Assembly (NCBI GenBank): GCA_024640345.1
Contig: JAHEFD010000021.1
Span: 1-39,363, forward strand
Length of the DNA stretch: 39,363 bases
DNA from: Woeseiaceae bacterium
GTDB lineage: Bacteria > Pseudomonadota > Gammaproteobacteria > Steroidobacterales > Woeseiaceae
Direction: 5' to 3'
The translations under genes were made by a program, and so were the position numbers. A model generated the notes under the pieces. The model was given only the letters and a program-made list of their open reading frames with translations. It searched no databases and was not told where the DNA came from. Below, one piece after another: positions 25,593-34,448 of the stretch (position 1 is the stretch's first letter; every line of letters starts with the position of its first letter).

Positions 25593-26348
25593 ATGAACAA
25601 TAAATCCCGCTTTTGGTTATGGGCACTGTTGGGGCTGGTTCCGTTGACGGCCAGCGCGCAGGACGGTGACGGACCCCAGGGCTATTCCTACGTGACCTAT
25701 TATGTCTGTGATATGGCGACGCAGGGCAATATGGACAATATTGTCCAAACAAACGAGTACGCGGTTTTCGACAAATGGGTGGAAGATGGGAAACTGATGT
25801 CCTGGGGATACCTTTCCCATTTCACCGGCGGTCGTTGGCGCCGGGCCCAGTATCATGTGTCGGCGACAATAGAAGACGCACTCAAAAACCAGGTTGACCT
25901 GGTTCGGGAGATCTATGCGGATAATCGTGCGGGTGGACAAGCACGCTCGGAGGCCTGCGAGACTCATGACGACTACCTGTGGGCCCTGGACCAGGGAAGC
26001 CCGCCGGGTACGGATCGTGGCGACGTCAGCCTGTCAGTTTATTTCGTTTGCAGTTCCGCTGATCAATCGCGCGCCGATGAGATTTTTGCCGAAGTCTACG
26101 CGCCAAAGTTCAATGAAATGCAAAAGGAAGGAAGAATCGGTTCGTGGAGTTGGCAGAGTCACGTATTAGGCGGAGAATATCGCCGCCTGCAGACTGTCAC
26201 CGGGGACGATTTCCCAAGCGTAGCTGCTGCACGAATGGAAGCGATTCAACATGTTAATCAGAATCACGGTGCCCTGGGTCGCGAGTTTGCACAGATCTGT
26301 AGCTCGCACACTGATTATCTGTGGAATATTGTTCACGAATCTCCATGA
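25593..26348 (+). CDS. Secreted protein made of two homologous halves
   Basis: A 251-residue protein with a signal peptide (FWLWALLGLVPLTASAQ). Residues about 33-132 and 147-245 are copies of one domain: YYVC/YFVC near the start, DGKLMSWGYLSHFTGGRWRR against EGRIGSWSWQSHVLGGEYRR in the middle, and CETHDDYLW against CSSHTDYLW at the end. Each half keeps two Cys at matching places, suggesting one disulfide per domain. The pattern recalls dimeric alpha/beta-barrel proteins fused in tandem. I do not recognise the family. ATG has GGGGAAAG at good distance. It ends before a strong terminator. Confidence 0.8.
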   Translation: MNNKSRFWLWALLGLVPLTASAQDGDGPQGYSYVTYYVCDMATQGNMDNIVQTNEYAVFDKWVEDGKLMSWGYLSHFTGGRWRRAQYHVSATIEDALKNQVDLVREIYADNRAGGQARSEACETHDDYLWALDQGSPPGTDRGDVSLSVYFVCSSADQSRADEIFAEVYAPKFNEMQKEGRIGSWSWQSHVLGGEYRRLQTVTGDDFPSVAAARMEAIQHVNQNHGALGREFAQICSSHTDYLWNIVHESP

Positions 26349-26368
26349 TACTGGATGCGTAGAACGAG

Positions 26369-26398
26369 AAAGGCGCCCATTCGTGGCGCCTTTTTTTT
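26369..26398 (+). terminator. Rho-independent terminator
   Basis: AAAGGCGCC, a 7-base loop, then GGCGCCTTTTTTTT: a 9-bp GC-rich stem followed by an eight-T run, 20 bases after the stop of the duplicated secreted protein. It cleanly separates that gene from the downstream ABC operon. Confidence 0.9.
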
Positions 26399-26535
26399 AT
26401 GGCGTCCACAGACTTATATCTTGCATGGTCCGTGTATATGATCGGTTGGTGCTTGTTATTTCCTTGAGCGGTGAAATACCTTTAAACCCGGGTGACACCC
26501 AACGCCCGATGTCATGAACTGCAGGTTCGGAAATT

Positions 26536-27219
26536 ATGTCGGAAAAAAAATGCCAGGTCCGAATCAGTATGCTCTCAAGGAGCTACCGCGAAGGCGCAAT
26601 CCAGCACGATGTGTTGAGAAACATCTCTGCGGAATTTGAAAAAGGAGAAACTGTTGCCTTGCGAGGACGCAGCGGGTCCGGCAAATCGACGTTATTGAAC
26701 CTGATTAGCGGGATTGACACGCCTGATACAGGAGAAATAGAGGTTGCGGGCAAGAACATTACAACCATGTCAGAACGTGATCGGACTCTGTTTCGTCGCG
26801 AGCATATCGGTTTCGTATACCAGGCGTTCAATCTCGTTTCGACCCTGACCGTCAGCGACAACGTTCGCCTGGTTCTTGAACTGAACGGTGTCGGTACCGA
26901 TATTGCGAGTGCCCGGATAAAGCACGTTCTGGATGCCGTAGGGCTGTCCGACCGAAGTGCGAGTTATCCCGATGTGCTGTCCGGCGGAGAGCAGCAGCGT
27001 GTCGCCATTGCGCGTGCCATCGCGCACGAACCGGACCTTCTGCTGGCTGACGAGCCTACCGGGAACCTCGATGATGCTACTGCTAATGTGGTCCTGAACC
27101 TCCTGGAAAGCCTGGCGCAAAGGACAGGCAGTACGATGATAATTGCAACCCACAGCGCAGGGGTGGCCAGTCGGTGCAGTCGTGTTCTGGAACTGCATGA
27201 CGGTCAATTGAGTACCTGA
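26536..27219 (+). CDS. ABC transporter ATPase (MacB/LolD-like), AttE-type
   Basis: A 227-residue ATPase of the type paired with FtsX-fold permeases. Walker A is GRSGSGKST at about 44-52, the signature LSGGEQQ begins at about 148, Walker B is LLLADEPTGNLD at 168-179, and the switch His is in IIATHS. The TGNLD ending is typical of LolD/MacB ATPases. The TGA stop overlaps the ATG of the permease by one base, so translation is coupled. With the permease and AttH-type lipoprotein it makes a three-gene operon that probably works on lipids or envelope lipoproteins by mechanotransmission. Confidence 0.92.
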   Translation: MSEKKCQVRISMLSRSYREGAIQHDVLRNISAEFEKGETVALRGRSGSGKSTLLNLISGIDTPDTGEIEVAGKNITTMSERDRTLFRREHIGFVYQAFNLVSTLTVSDNVRLVLELNGVGTDIASARIKHVLDAVGLSDRSASYPDVLSGGEQQRVAIARAIAHEPDLLLADEPTGNLDDATANVVLNLLESLAQRTGSTMIIATHSAGVASRCSRVLELHDGQLST

Positions 27220-29756
27220 TGCCTGCTCTTTATCGCGCAAGTCTCGGCTATTTGTTGCGTCATCCGTGGCAACTTGGCCTGGCAATTCTTGGCATCAGTA
27301 TCGGCGTGGCCGTAATGGTTGCAGTCGACCTTGCCAATGAGAGTTCCAGGAAAGCGTTTGTTGCCTCAATGGATACAATCAATGGTGAGGCGACGCACCA
27401 GATTGTAGGCGGTCCCGGGGGGGTCGACGAAGCACTTTATACGGAGCTGCGAGTCAATCACGGAATTCGTGCTGTCGCGCCAATAGTCACCGGTTCCGCA
27501 ACTATCAACGGATCGCCAGTTCAGTTGCTGGGCGTGGATTTGTTTGCTGAAAGAGAGTTTCGTGTTTTTACATCGCCGGTCCAATCCTACGAAGATGATC
27601 AAAGTGCTCTGATGAGTTCTGGTGAGTTTCTCGTTCGCAGTTTCCTGACCGGTGAACCCGGCGTGATCTTGCCTGCCAGTCTGGCGGCGGAGTTGGGTTT
27701 GCGGCGAGGTGACACATTGGAATTGACCGCCAACGGGAAGCGGTATTCAGTGGAGCTGAAGAATGTGTTAATCGCGGGTAATCGCGATCGATTGCCCGGC
27801 CTGGTAGTCGCTGATATTGCACTGGCCCAGCACTGGCTGGAATCGACAGGAAGGCTTTCGCGAATCGATGTGAAGTTACCTCGCGATGACAACGCCATGG
27901 CTGAGCAAATCAGGAAACTGCTGCCGCAAGGCACTGAACTTTTGTCTGCGGCCGGGCGCACCCAGACAACGGCGGCGATGAGCGATGCTTTCATGACTAA
28001 CCTGATGGCGATGAGCCTGCTGGCGTTACTCGTCGGGATTTTCCTGATTTACAACACTGTCGCGTTCGCCGTTCTGCAACGTCGCGGACTGATCGGTGTC
28101 CTGAGGGCGCTCGGGGTGACCAGGGCGCAAACTTTCAGGTTGATTCTGCTTGAGGCAACATTACTTGGCGTTGCAGGTTCAGCGATAGGCGTGGCGGCGG
28201 GAATCTGGCTGGGGGAAAAGTTGCTTGTGCTGGTTGCCAGGACAGTAAGTGATCACTACTTCGTCGTTAACGTCACGGATGTCGCCATCAGTTCGTTCTC
28301 GGTGGCAAAGGGGGTCATTGCCGGACTCGGCGCGACGATGGTTGCGGCCGCGATTCCGGCAATGGAAGCATCATCATTCGAGCCCCGCCTTGCTATGACC
28401 CGGTCAGTGCTCGAGAAACGCGCAGGACGACTTCTGCCAGTGCTTGCAGTTACCGGTGCCATGTTGATGATCATATCCGTCGCATTGCTCGAATTATCCG
28501 GTAGCAACCTGGTAGCAGGACTATGCTCGTTGTTCATGCTGATTCTCGGATTCGCATTTTGCATCCCCATTGCGGTGATGCATGTTTGCAGGATGGCAGA
28601 GCCAATTGCAGGCTGGTTGGCTGGCACTGCGGGCCGACTGGCGGTAGGGGGAATAGGCAAAACCCTGAGTCGCACCGGTGTTGCAATCGTCGCATTGTCG
28701 ATAGCCGTTTCGGCGACGATTGGGGTAAGTGTCATGGTTGAGAGCTTTCGCGGCTCGGTGAGCAGTTGGCTTAACGCGACGCTGCAATCCGATATTTATG
28801 TCGGAGTTCGCCGGGGGTCGCTTGATCCGGGACTGGTCAACGACCTCGTAGCGATACCGGGAGTCGAGACCTACAGCACAAGCCGGCGAGCGTGGTCAGA
28901 GACTGCCGAAGGGCGGACACTGATCATAGCGCTACAAATGGCGCCGGGAAGCTACCTGGGCACGCATCTGCGCAATGGAAACCCGGCTGACGTCTGGACG
29001 CGATTTGACAATGAAAATGCAGTGCTGGTGTCAGATGCGTTCGCATTTCGTCACGATATTTCTCATGGTGAAAGTGTTGTTTTGAATACAAAGCATGGGC
29101 TCCAAAGTTTCGACATCGCCGCGGTCTATCAAAGTTACGATGCGAATAACGGCGCAATTATGATGAGTCGCAGTACCTATGATCGATTCTTTTCCGATTC
29201 GATGATTGATTCGCTTGGGCTGTACGTCGCCGATTCCGCCAGTTCGAGCGACATCGTCCGGAAGATACGCGAAGTCAGTGAAGGTCGACAGGAAGTTATG
29301 GTGAGTAGCAACGAACGAATCCGGGAGATGTCGCTGCAAATCTTTGATAGAACGTTCGTAATTACTAATGTGCTCTACTGGCTGGCAGTCGGTGTCGCCG
29401 TCATTGGTATTCTTGGCGCCATGCTTGCACTTCAGCTTGAGCGTGCTAAGGAATTCGGCGTGCTTCGCGCAATCGGAATGACTCCCGGGCAGACCGGAAT
29501 TCTTGTAACGCTGCAAACCGGGTTTATCGGGGTTTTGAGCGGTCTTGCATCAATTCCACTAGGCCTGGTGATGGCCTGGGTCTTAATAGCGGTTATCAAC
29601 AGGAGAGCATTTGGCTGGCAGATCGACTTTATCGTGCAGCCGGCTGCCTTGCTATGGGCGATGGCACTCGCGATCGGCGCGTCACTGATGGCAGGCATCT
29701 ATCCGGCATTCAGCGCAGCACATACTCGCCCGGCACTCGCAATGCGTGACGAGTAG
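27219..29756 (+). CDS. ABC permease with two FtsX domains, AttF/AttG-like fusion
   Basis: An 845-residue inner-membrane permease. An N-terminal helix (LGLAILGISIGVAVMVAVDL) is followed by a periplasmic domain, then three helices with an FtsX-type sequence (LLALLVGIFLIYNTVAFAVL then LIGVLRALGVTRAQTFRLIL). A second round follows after about residue 460: another helix, periplasmic domain and FtsX helices ending GVLRAIGMTPGQTGILVTLQ. It thus carries two half-permeases in one chain, of the length seen in LolCE-like fused permeases. It starts one base inside the ATPase stop. Confidence 0.9.
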   Translation: MPALYRASLGYLLRHPWQLGLAILGISIGVAVMVAVDLANESSRKAFVASMDTINGEATHQIVGGPGGVDEALYTELRVNHGIRAVAPIVTGSATINGSPVQLLGVDLFAEREFRVFTSPVQSYEDDQSALMSSGEFLVRSFLTGEPGVILPASLAAELGLRRGDTLELTANGKRYSVELKNVLIAGNRDRLPGLVVADIALAQHWLESTGRLSRIDVKLPRDDNAMAEQIRKLLPQGTELLSAAGRTQTTAAMSDAFMTNLMAMSLLALLVGIFLIYNTVAFAVLQRRGLIGVLRALGVTRAQTFRLILLEATLLGVAGSAIGVAAGIWLGEKLLVLVARTVSDHYFVVNVTDVAISSFSVAKGVIAGLGATMVAAAIPAMEASSFEPRLAMTRSVLEKRAGRLLPVLAVTGAMLMIISVALLELSGSNLVAGLCSLFMLILGFAFCIPIAVMHVCRMAEPIAGWLAGTAGRLAVGGIGKTLSRTGVAIVALSIAVSATIGVSVMVESFRGSVSSWLNATLQSDIYVGVRRGSLDPGLVNDLVAIPGVETYSTSRRAWSETAEGRTLIIALQMAPGSYLGTHLRNGNPADVWTRFDNENAVLVSDAFAFRHDISHGESVVLNTKHGLQSFDIAAVYQSYDANNGAIMMSRSTYDRFFSDSMIDSLGLYVADSASSSDIVRKIREVSEGRQEVMVSSNERIREMSLQIFDRTFVITNVLYWLAVGVAVIGILGAMLALQLERAKEFGVLRAIGMTPGQTGILVTLQTGFIGVLSGLASIPLGLVMAWVLIAVINRRAFGWQIDFIVQPAALLWAMALAIGASLMAGIYPAFSAAHTRPALAMRDE

Positions 29757-29760
29757 CGAG

Positions 29761-30933
29761 ATGACATTCGACGTCAGAAATAGCTTATCTATTGCTGCGC
29801 TATTTGCAGTTATAGGGATCTTTCCGGTCGGATGCACTGAAAACACGGAAACAAACGGGGAGCCAGCCGATTTGCTTGCAAGTGGTTCACGTTTGTCGGA
29901 ACTGTTGAGCGATAAAGGGTTCGCGGGTTATGCCAGGGCAATCGAGCCACGTGTCTTCAGCTTCCCGGGCGACCATGGGCCGCACCCGGATTTTCGCAAT
30001 GAATGGTGGTATGTCACGGGAAATCTTGATGAGCCAGGGGGGCAGAGATTCGGTTTTGAGCTGACGTTTTTTCGTTTCTCACTGACACCCACGGACGAGG
30101 TCTTTATAGAATCCGCCTGGCGAACAAACCAGGTTTATGTCGCGCACTTCGCTATTTCAGAGGTGAGCGCAGATCAATTTCATGTTGGCCAGCGGCTTTC
30201 GCGAGGCAGCGGCGGCCTTGCGGGTGCAGTTGCCGATCCCTTTCGCGTCTGGCTCGATGACTGGGCAATCGATGAGGTAGGTCCAGCGGGGGACTGGCGA
30301 TTGCGAGCGCATGGCGACGGATTCGGATTGGAACTGGACCTGGTGCCCCTGAAAAAACCGATTCTAAATGGCGAGAATGGTTTGTCGCGAAAATCATCGG
30401 AGGCCGGTAACGCTTCCTACTATTACTCAATACCGCGACTTCGAAGTAGCGGAATACTCAGCATCGCCGATCAGAATTATGCCGTTAGTGGATTGTCATG
30501 GCTCGATCGGGAGTGGAGTAGCAGCGCGTTGGCGAAAGACCAGCTTGGATGGGACTGGTTTGCACTTCAGTTATCCGATGGCAGCGAGCTGATGATCTAT
30601 CAACTTCGGCGCAACGATGGGTCCATCGATGTTCATTCTGCCGGGACCCGGATCGATGCGTCCGGAAATACGATTCATCTTCAGCACAAGGATGTCTCGA
30701 TAACGGTGACGGATTACTGGGACAGTGAGCGAGGCGGTCGTTACCCGGCAGGCTGGGAAATCAGTATCCCGTCATTGGATACCTCGTTCGAGGTTACTCC
30801 TGCCATGTCTGATCAGGAATTGATTACGAACGTTCGATATTGGGAAGGGGCGGTCGATGTGTCCGGACAGACCGGCGGTCAGTTCGTAGATGGCCGTGGC
30901 TATGTCGAGCTGACCGGCTATGCAGAAAATTGA
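29761..30933 (+). CDS. AttH-type lipocalin-like lipoprotein (CrtC/AttH family)
   Basis: A 390-residue lipoprotein (lipobox-like IFPVGC) with the family's opening segment, HPDFRNEWWYVTGNLDE, seen in carotenoid 1,2-hydratase (CrtC) and AttH proteins, followed by FGFELTFFRFSL. A second domain contains SWLDREWSSS and QLGWDWFALQLSDGSELMIY. Known AttH relatives are encoded with an ABC ATPase and FtsX permeases, exactly as here, so a periplasmic lipid-binding or handover role is favoured over carotenoid hydration. ATG 29761 lies 4 bases after the permease stop; a GTG at 29746 inside that gene is an alternative. Confidence 0.88.
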   Translation: MTFDVRNSLSIAALFAVIGIFPVGCTENTETNGEPADLLASGSRLSELLSDKGFAGYARAIEPRVFSFPGDHGPHPDFRNEWWYVTGNLDEPGGQRFGFELTFFRFSLTPTDEVFIESAWRTNQVYVAHFAISEVSADQFHVGQRLSRGSGGLAGAVADPFRVWLDDWAIDEVGPAGDWRLRAHGDGFGLELDLVPLKKPILNGENGLSRKSSEAGNASYYYSIPRLRSSGILSIADQNYAVSGLSWLDREWSSSALAKDQLGWDWFALQLSDGSELMIYQLRRNDGSIDVHSAGTRIDASGNTIHLQHKDVSITVTDYWDSERGGRYPAGWEISIPSLDTSFEVTPAMSDQELITNVRYWEGAVDVSGQTGGQFVDGRGYVELTGYAEN

Positions 30934-30986
30934 AACGAGATTTGGCTGTATGACCGCTGGCTGTACGTTAATTCGCTAGCTCGCGA

Positions 30987-33611
30987 TCAGGAAGACCTTT
31001 TAAAACGGCTGAACAAGCCACCCGATTTCTTTTCTGCCTTTTCTGTCTTTTCAGCGGGTACGGCATCCGCAAATTTAGAAACGTTCAAGGCTTCCAGTGT
31101 TTGTGTTATCGACGTGCTGATTTGGTTTTCAATGGGTTCAGGCTGAGGGCCTTTTGGCTTCCCTGTTTTCTTTGCGGGATCATCCTCACCCAGTTCTACA
31201 TTTTCAGCCATATTCGCCGCTTTGGACTTCATTTTGTTCAACATATCAATGCGCAATGCCGTCGATTCATTAAGCGGCACGTCACTTTTCTGAGCGGCAA
31301 CCGATTCGGGTTCTGCGGGCTGCTCATTTTCAAGGCTTAGTTCTGTTGAATCATTAGCGGCGCCCGGCATCTCATCATCCGTCAGTTTAACCGGGGAGGG
31401 TGGCTCTTCGAGCGCTTCCGTTCGATCGCTTCCAGGAGGATTGGCAACGACGTCTGCTGCAATCTCATCAAATGCCTCGCATCCGAACAAGGTTTCAGCC
31501 ATTACATCGCTGATGTCTTCGAGAGAGTGTGCATTGCCAATTTCCGCGCGGAATTTGTCGAGCTGATCGTTCTGCCGTTTCTGGTCCGCAATGACTCTGT
31601 CCAGACTGATTTCCGGCATTGGATCAGGCTGGTCGCGAACGCTCAGTTCAGGTGCTGCACCCGTAAAGCCAGAGATTGCAGGTATGTCACTTCGTCCCGC
31701 CATGACGCCATTCTTGGCCGCGGCCAATGCAGCCTCGAGCGCATCAATATCCGACTTTCGGTCTGGATCGTTGGTTATGCTCAACGGGTCCTTCATCGCC
31801 GGCGCATTGGTCGTCGCATCCGAGGCAGGCGGCAATTCAGGTGCCGGTGCCGCTTTGGGCTGAAGTTTCTCCGCCCGCTGCACTTCCTTCTTGACATCGA
31901 CGCGCATCGAATTGGATAGAGTCGGCAAGTCGTTATCGTCCGGAGTGGCGACGACAAGGGGCTTCGCCCGGGAAACACGGACTGCCTCCGGCTTTTTGTT
32001 CGGTGCTACTGCCGCGGTTTCGGGTCGAGTCACGGGTTTGGTCTCGGGAATCGGCGCGGGTCGCGGAACTGCAATTGCAGCCGTCGGTTCTGTTGCCGGT
32101 TTCGCTACTGGTGCTTCTACCGGAGCCTCCGGTTCTGCCTGGTGACTCTCCATTGCGAGCTGATCGAGGTTTGGTGTGATTCCCCGCATGACATTGGTTT
32201 CGTCGACCTCGGGAGAGAGTGCGGCATCAAGGTCGAATTCTTCTTCGTCTGCGGATTTGTCAGAGTCCTCTTCACCGGCTGCCGGCTCGACGGCCGGCGC
32301 CGGGTTTACTGCCTCATCTCCGGCAAGTACGGCCGGCTGAGCGAGTGTCTGAGTTGATTCGATGTCCTTCGCGTCATCGACGTCGGCATTGATATCGGGT
32401 TTCAATACGGGAATATCATCGAACTCTTCCGCTGCGGCTACCTGTAGCTCTGGCAGTTCCGGCTGCGTATCATTGATCAGTTCCGGAATGGCGTGCAGAT
32501 TCGTTTCCTCGAGCTCAGGGTCCGTATCATTACTCGATGTCTGTTCGTTTGTGCCGGCTGCCAGGGTTTCTGCAGGACCCGGATAAGATCCCGATTCGAC
32601 AATGATGTCGCATCCTATTTCCGCATTGGTACCGACCTCGGCATCATTGGTGACAGCCTCTGCGCTTGCTTCAGTTTCCGGCTTCGGAGGGGTTTCCCAA
32701 TCGATATCTTGATCATCCGGCGAAATATCTTTTCCTGCTGGCGGTGATATGGCCACTGGCTCGTTCATAACCGGTGCCACTTCGGGCAGTGCAGAGCTGT
32801 CGCTCTCATAGCCAAATACATCGGCGGCGATCTGGCTCATCATCGCGGCGGTGACGCGTGCCGAGTGTTCCTCCATCGCAGCTGTCAGTGCTGTTTCGCA
32901 AATCGTATTGATCACTCGCGGAACGCCTTCCGAGCAGCCGTGAATAATTTCCGCAACGCCTTTATCGAATAACGAGTTGTAGTCACCGCCGGCTTCACGA
33001 ATGGAATGTTTCAGGTAACCCTGGACCTCGGCAAGTGACAGCGGCGCAACTTTCTGGCGCAGACGAATACGTTGTTTCAGGCGAGCGAGTCCCGGCGATG
33101 AAAACAGCTCGTGTAATTCAGGTTGCCCCATCAGAATAATATTTGCACTGGCTGCATCGCCGGCGTCAGCGGCAGTCAGCGCTTCCACTTCGGCCAGAGC
33201 TTCCACACCCAGTCTGACGGGATCTTCAATGATGATCGCTACGGGGATACCGCTTTCGCTTTGGGCCTGCAGTAGCCGTCTGAACGCGGCGAATCGTCGA
33301 ATAGAGCCCTGCAGACTTTGCTTGATCCCGAAGCCACCCATCAGCAAGTCGATTACTTCCTGGGCTGTAAGGTGCATGCGTCCAATCTGGGCAGCTGTGC
33401 GCCCCGTAGGAAGGGTTTCGAGCGCCCGGTTGACAATCGTCGTTTTGCCGACGCCTACGGGACCGGTGACCGTTACAACAGCGTCCGGCGCTCCCAGCCC
33501 TTTCTGCAGGCTGGCAATAGTCTTCGCTTGCTCCGGGCCAACAAATACATCGGCGCCAACGGCCTTGGAGCCGAACGGTCTGGATTTAAGGCCAAAATGT
33601 TTCTCGTACAT
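30987..33611 (-). CDS. ExeA/GspA-like AAA ATPase with a very long acidic tail
   Basis: An 874-residue protein. Residues 1-265 form an ExeA-type AAA domain: opening MYEKHFGLKSRPFG, Walker A GPVGVGKTT at 50-58, a Walker B region reading VAIIIEDPVRLG instead of the usual IIDEAQ, then a sensor-like ILMGQPELHELF, and RVINTICETALTAA. The remaining 600 residues are low-complexity, rich in Glu, Asp, Ala and Pro, with no transmembrane segment; the chain ends in a small basic patch GLFSRFKRSS. GspA proteins act with GspB at the cell wall, but no GspB is beside it. ATG 33611 has AGGG 6 bases upstream. Confidence 0.85.
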   Translation of the reverse strand: MYEKHFGLKSRPFGSKAVGADVFVGPEQAKTIASLQKGLGAPDAVVTVTGPVGVGKTTIVNRALETLPTGRTAAQIGRMHLTAQEVIDLLMGGFGIKQSLQGSIRRFAAFRRLLQAQSESGIPVAIIIEDPVRLGVEALAEVEALTAADAGDAASANIILMGQPELHELFSSPGLARLKQRIRLRQKVAPLSLAEVQGYLKHSIREAGGDYNSLFDKGVAEIIHGCSEGVPRVINTICETALTAAMEEHSARVTAAMMSQIAADVFGYESDSSALPEVAPVMNEPVAISPPAGKDISPDDQDIDWETPPKPETEASAEAVTNDAEVGTNAEIGCDIIVESGSYPGPAETLAAGTNEQTSSNDTDPELEETNLHAIPELINDTQPELPELQVAAAEEFDDIPVLKPDINADVDDAKDIESTQTLAQPAVLAGDEAVNPAPAVEPAAGEEDSDKSADEEEFDLDAALSPEVDETNVMRGITPNLDQLAMESHQAEPEAPVEAPVAKPATEPTAAIAVPRPAPIPETKPVTRPETAAVAPNKKPEAVRVSRAKPLVVATPDDNDLPTLSNSMRVDVKKEVQRAEKLQPKAAPAPELPPASDATTNAPAMKDPLSITNDPDRKSDIDALEAALAAAKNGVMAGRSDIPAISGFTGAAPELSVRDQPDPMPEISLDRVIADQKRQNDQLDKFRAEIGNAHSLEDISDVMAETLFGCEAFDEIAADVVANPPGSDRTEALEEPPSPVKLTDDEMPGAANDSTELSLENEQPAEPESVAAQKSDVPLNESTALRIDMLNKMKSKAANMAENVELGEDDPAKKTGKPKGPQPEPIENQISTSITQTLEALNVSKFADAVPAEKTEKAEKKSGGLFSRFKRSS

Positions 33612-33710
33612 GGCAACCCTGCAACATAAGTAAACGGCGCTGTGACTGCATCGCAGCACCGAACCTGCAGTTTGCAAGGCAAACCGGTTACTTTCAGGGA
33701 GTTATGTCAC

Positions 33711-33730
33711 AAAAAGGCACCTTGGGGCGC
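33711..33730 (-). terminator. Intrinsic terminator after the F420-type gene
   Basis: Read on the - strand: GCGCC, loop CCAA, GGTGC (one G-T pair), then CTTTTT. It lies 19 bases after the stop at 33750 and separates that gene from the ExeA-like gene. The stem is only 5 bp, so efficiency is uncertain. Confidence 0.5.
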
Positions 33731-33749
33731 AGAAATCCGCCGTTTTGGC

Positions 33750-34448
33750 CTACTGTGCCGGCACTTTCCGCAGGTGGTAGTTGAAAGCGCTGCCGTTCAT
33801 CCGCGCATGTACCCACAGGACCAGCATACCTTCCACGTGACGGGCATTCTGTATGGGCCCGACATCCACGGGTTCGAGGCCCATTCCGGCAACCAGTTCG
33901 GCTACTTTTGCCTTGGCCTCGACGCTGTTGCCGGCCAGGGCGATAGAGATCGGGCCGCCGGACGATGCCGGATCCACCATCTCTCGCCAGTTGAGGGTAT
34001 TGAATGCTTTGACGACATGGGCGTCCGGCGCTGCGGCCTGGATCAATTCGCCGTTGGACGTGTCGCCTGCGAGGTGTGGCACGCCTTCACGGGAGTAGTT
34101 GTTTGTCGGGTCGATCACTATTTTGCCGGACAGGTCGCCGAGGTCCTTTGCAATCATTTCGGCCAGCCTGCCGGGAACAGCAAGGACAACGATATCGGCA
34201 TCGACAACCGATTCTCGCTGCGTCGTTGCAGAGGCTTTCCCGCCGGTACGTTCGACAAGCGCTTTTACCTCATCACGTGAAGGATCCCGCGATCCGTACA
34301 CGATGTCATGCCCAAGTGCGGCAAATTCGGGTCCTAAAGCACCGGCCACATCGCCAGTGCCGATGATGGCGATCCGATCCGCGAATGCGGAGTTCGTAAA
34401 TGCCATGAGGGCCACTAATTGGGCAAAAAAAGCTATTTTTCCGGACAT
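33750..34448 (-). CDS. Exported NADP-binding F420-reductase-like protein
   Basis: A 232-residue Rossmann protein of the NADPH:F420 oxidoreductase/STEAP-like group: signal peptide (FFAQLVALMAFTNSAFA), then RIAIIGTGDVAGALG, DIVYGSRDPSR (an Arg after Ser that would favour NADP), ADIVVLAVP and DPTNNYSREG, followed by VVKAFNTLN. Family members are cytosolic, so the signal peptide is unusual and resembles other periplasmic-targeted copies in marine bacteria. ATG 34448 is chosen because AGGAG lies 8 bases upstream; ATG 34454 is too close to that site. Confidence 0.82.
   Translation of the reverse strand: MSGKIAFFAQLVALMAFTNSAFADRIAIIGTGDVAGALGPEFAALGHDIVYGSRDPSRDEVKALVERTGGKASATTQRESVVDADIVVLAVPGRLAEMIAKDLGDLSGKIVIDPTNNYSREGVPHLAGDTSNGELIQAAAPDAHVVKAFNTLNWREMVDPASSGGPISIALAGNSVEAKAKVAELVAGMGLEPVDVGPIQNARHVEGMLVLWVHARMNGSAFNYHLRKVPAQ

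Noticed and set aside
28256-28735. 159-codon - strand frame opposite the permease
   Set aside because: Antisense shadow of hydrophobic codons in an intact FtsX permease.
31527-32747. Several + strand frames of 70-130 codons opposite the ExeA-like tail
   Set aside because: Shadows of a low-complexity Glu/Ala/Pro-coding strand; no ribosome sites or recognisable domains.
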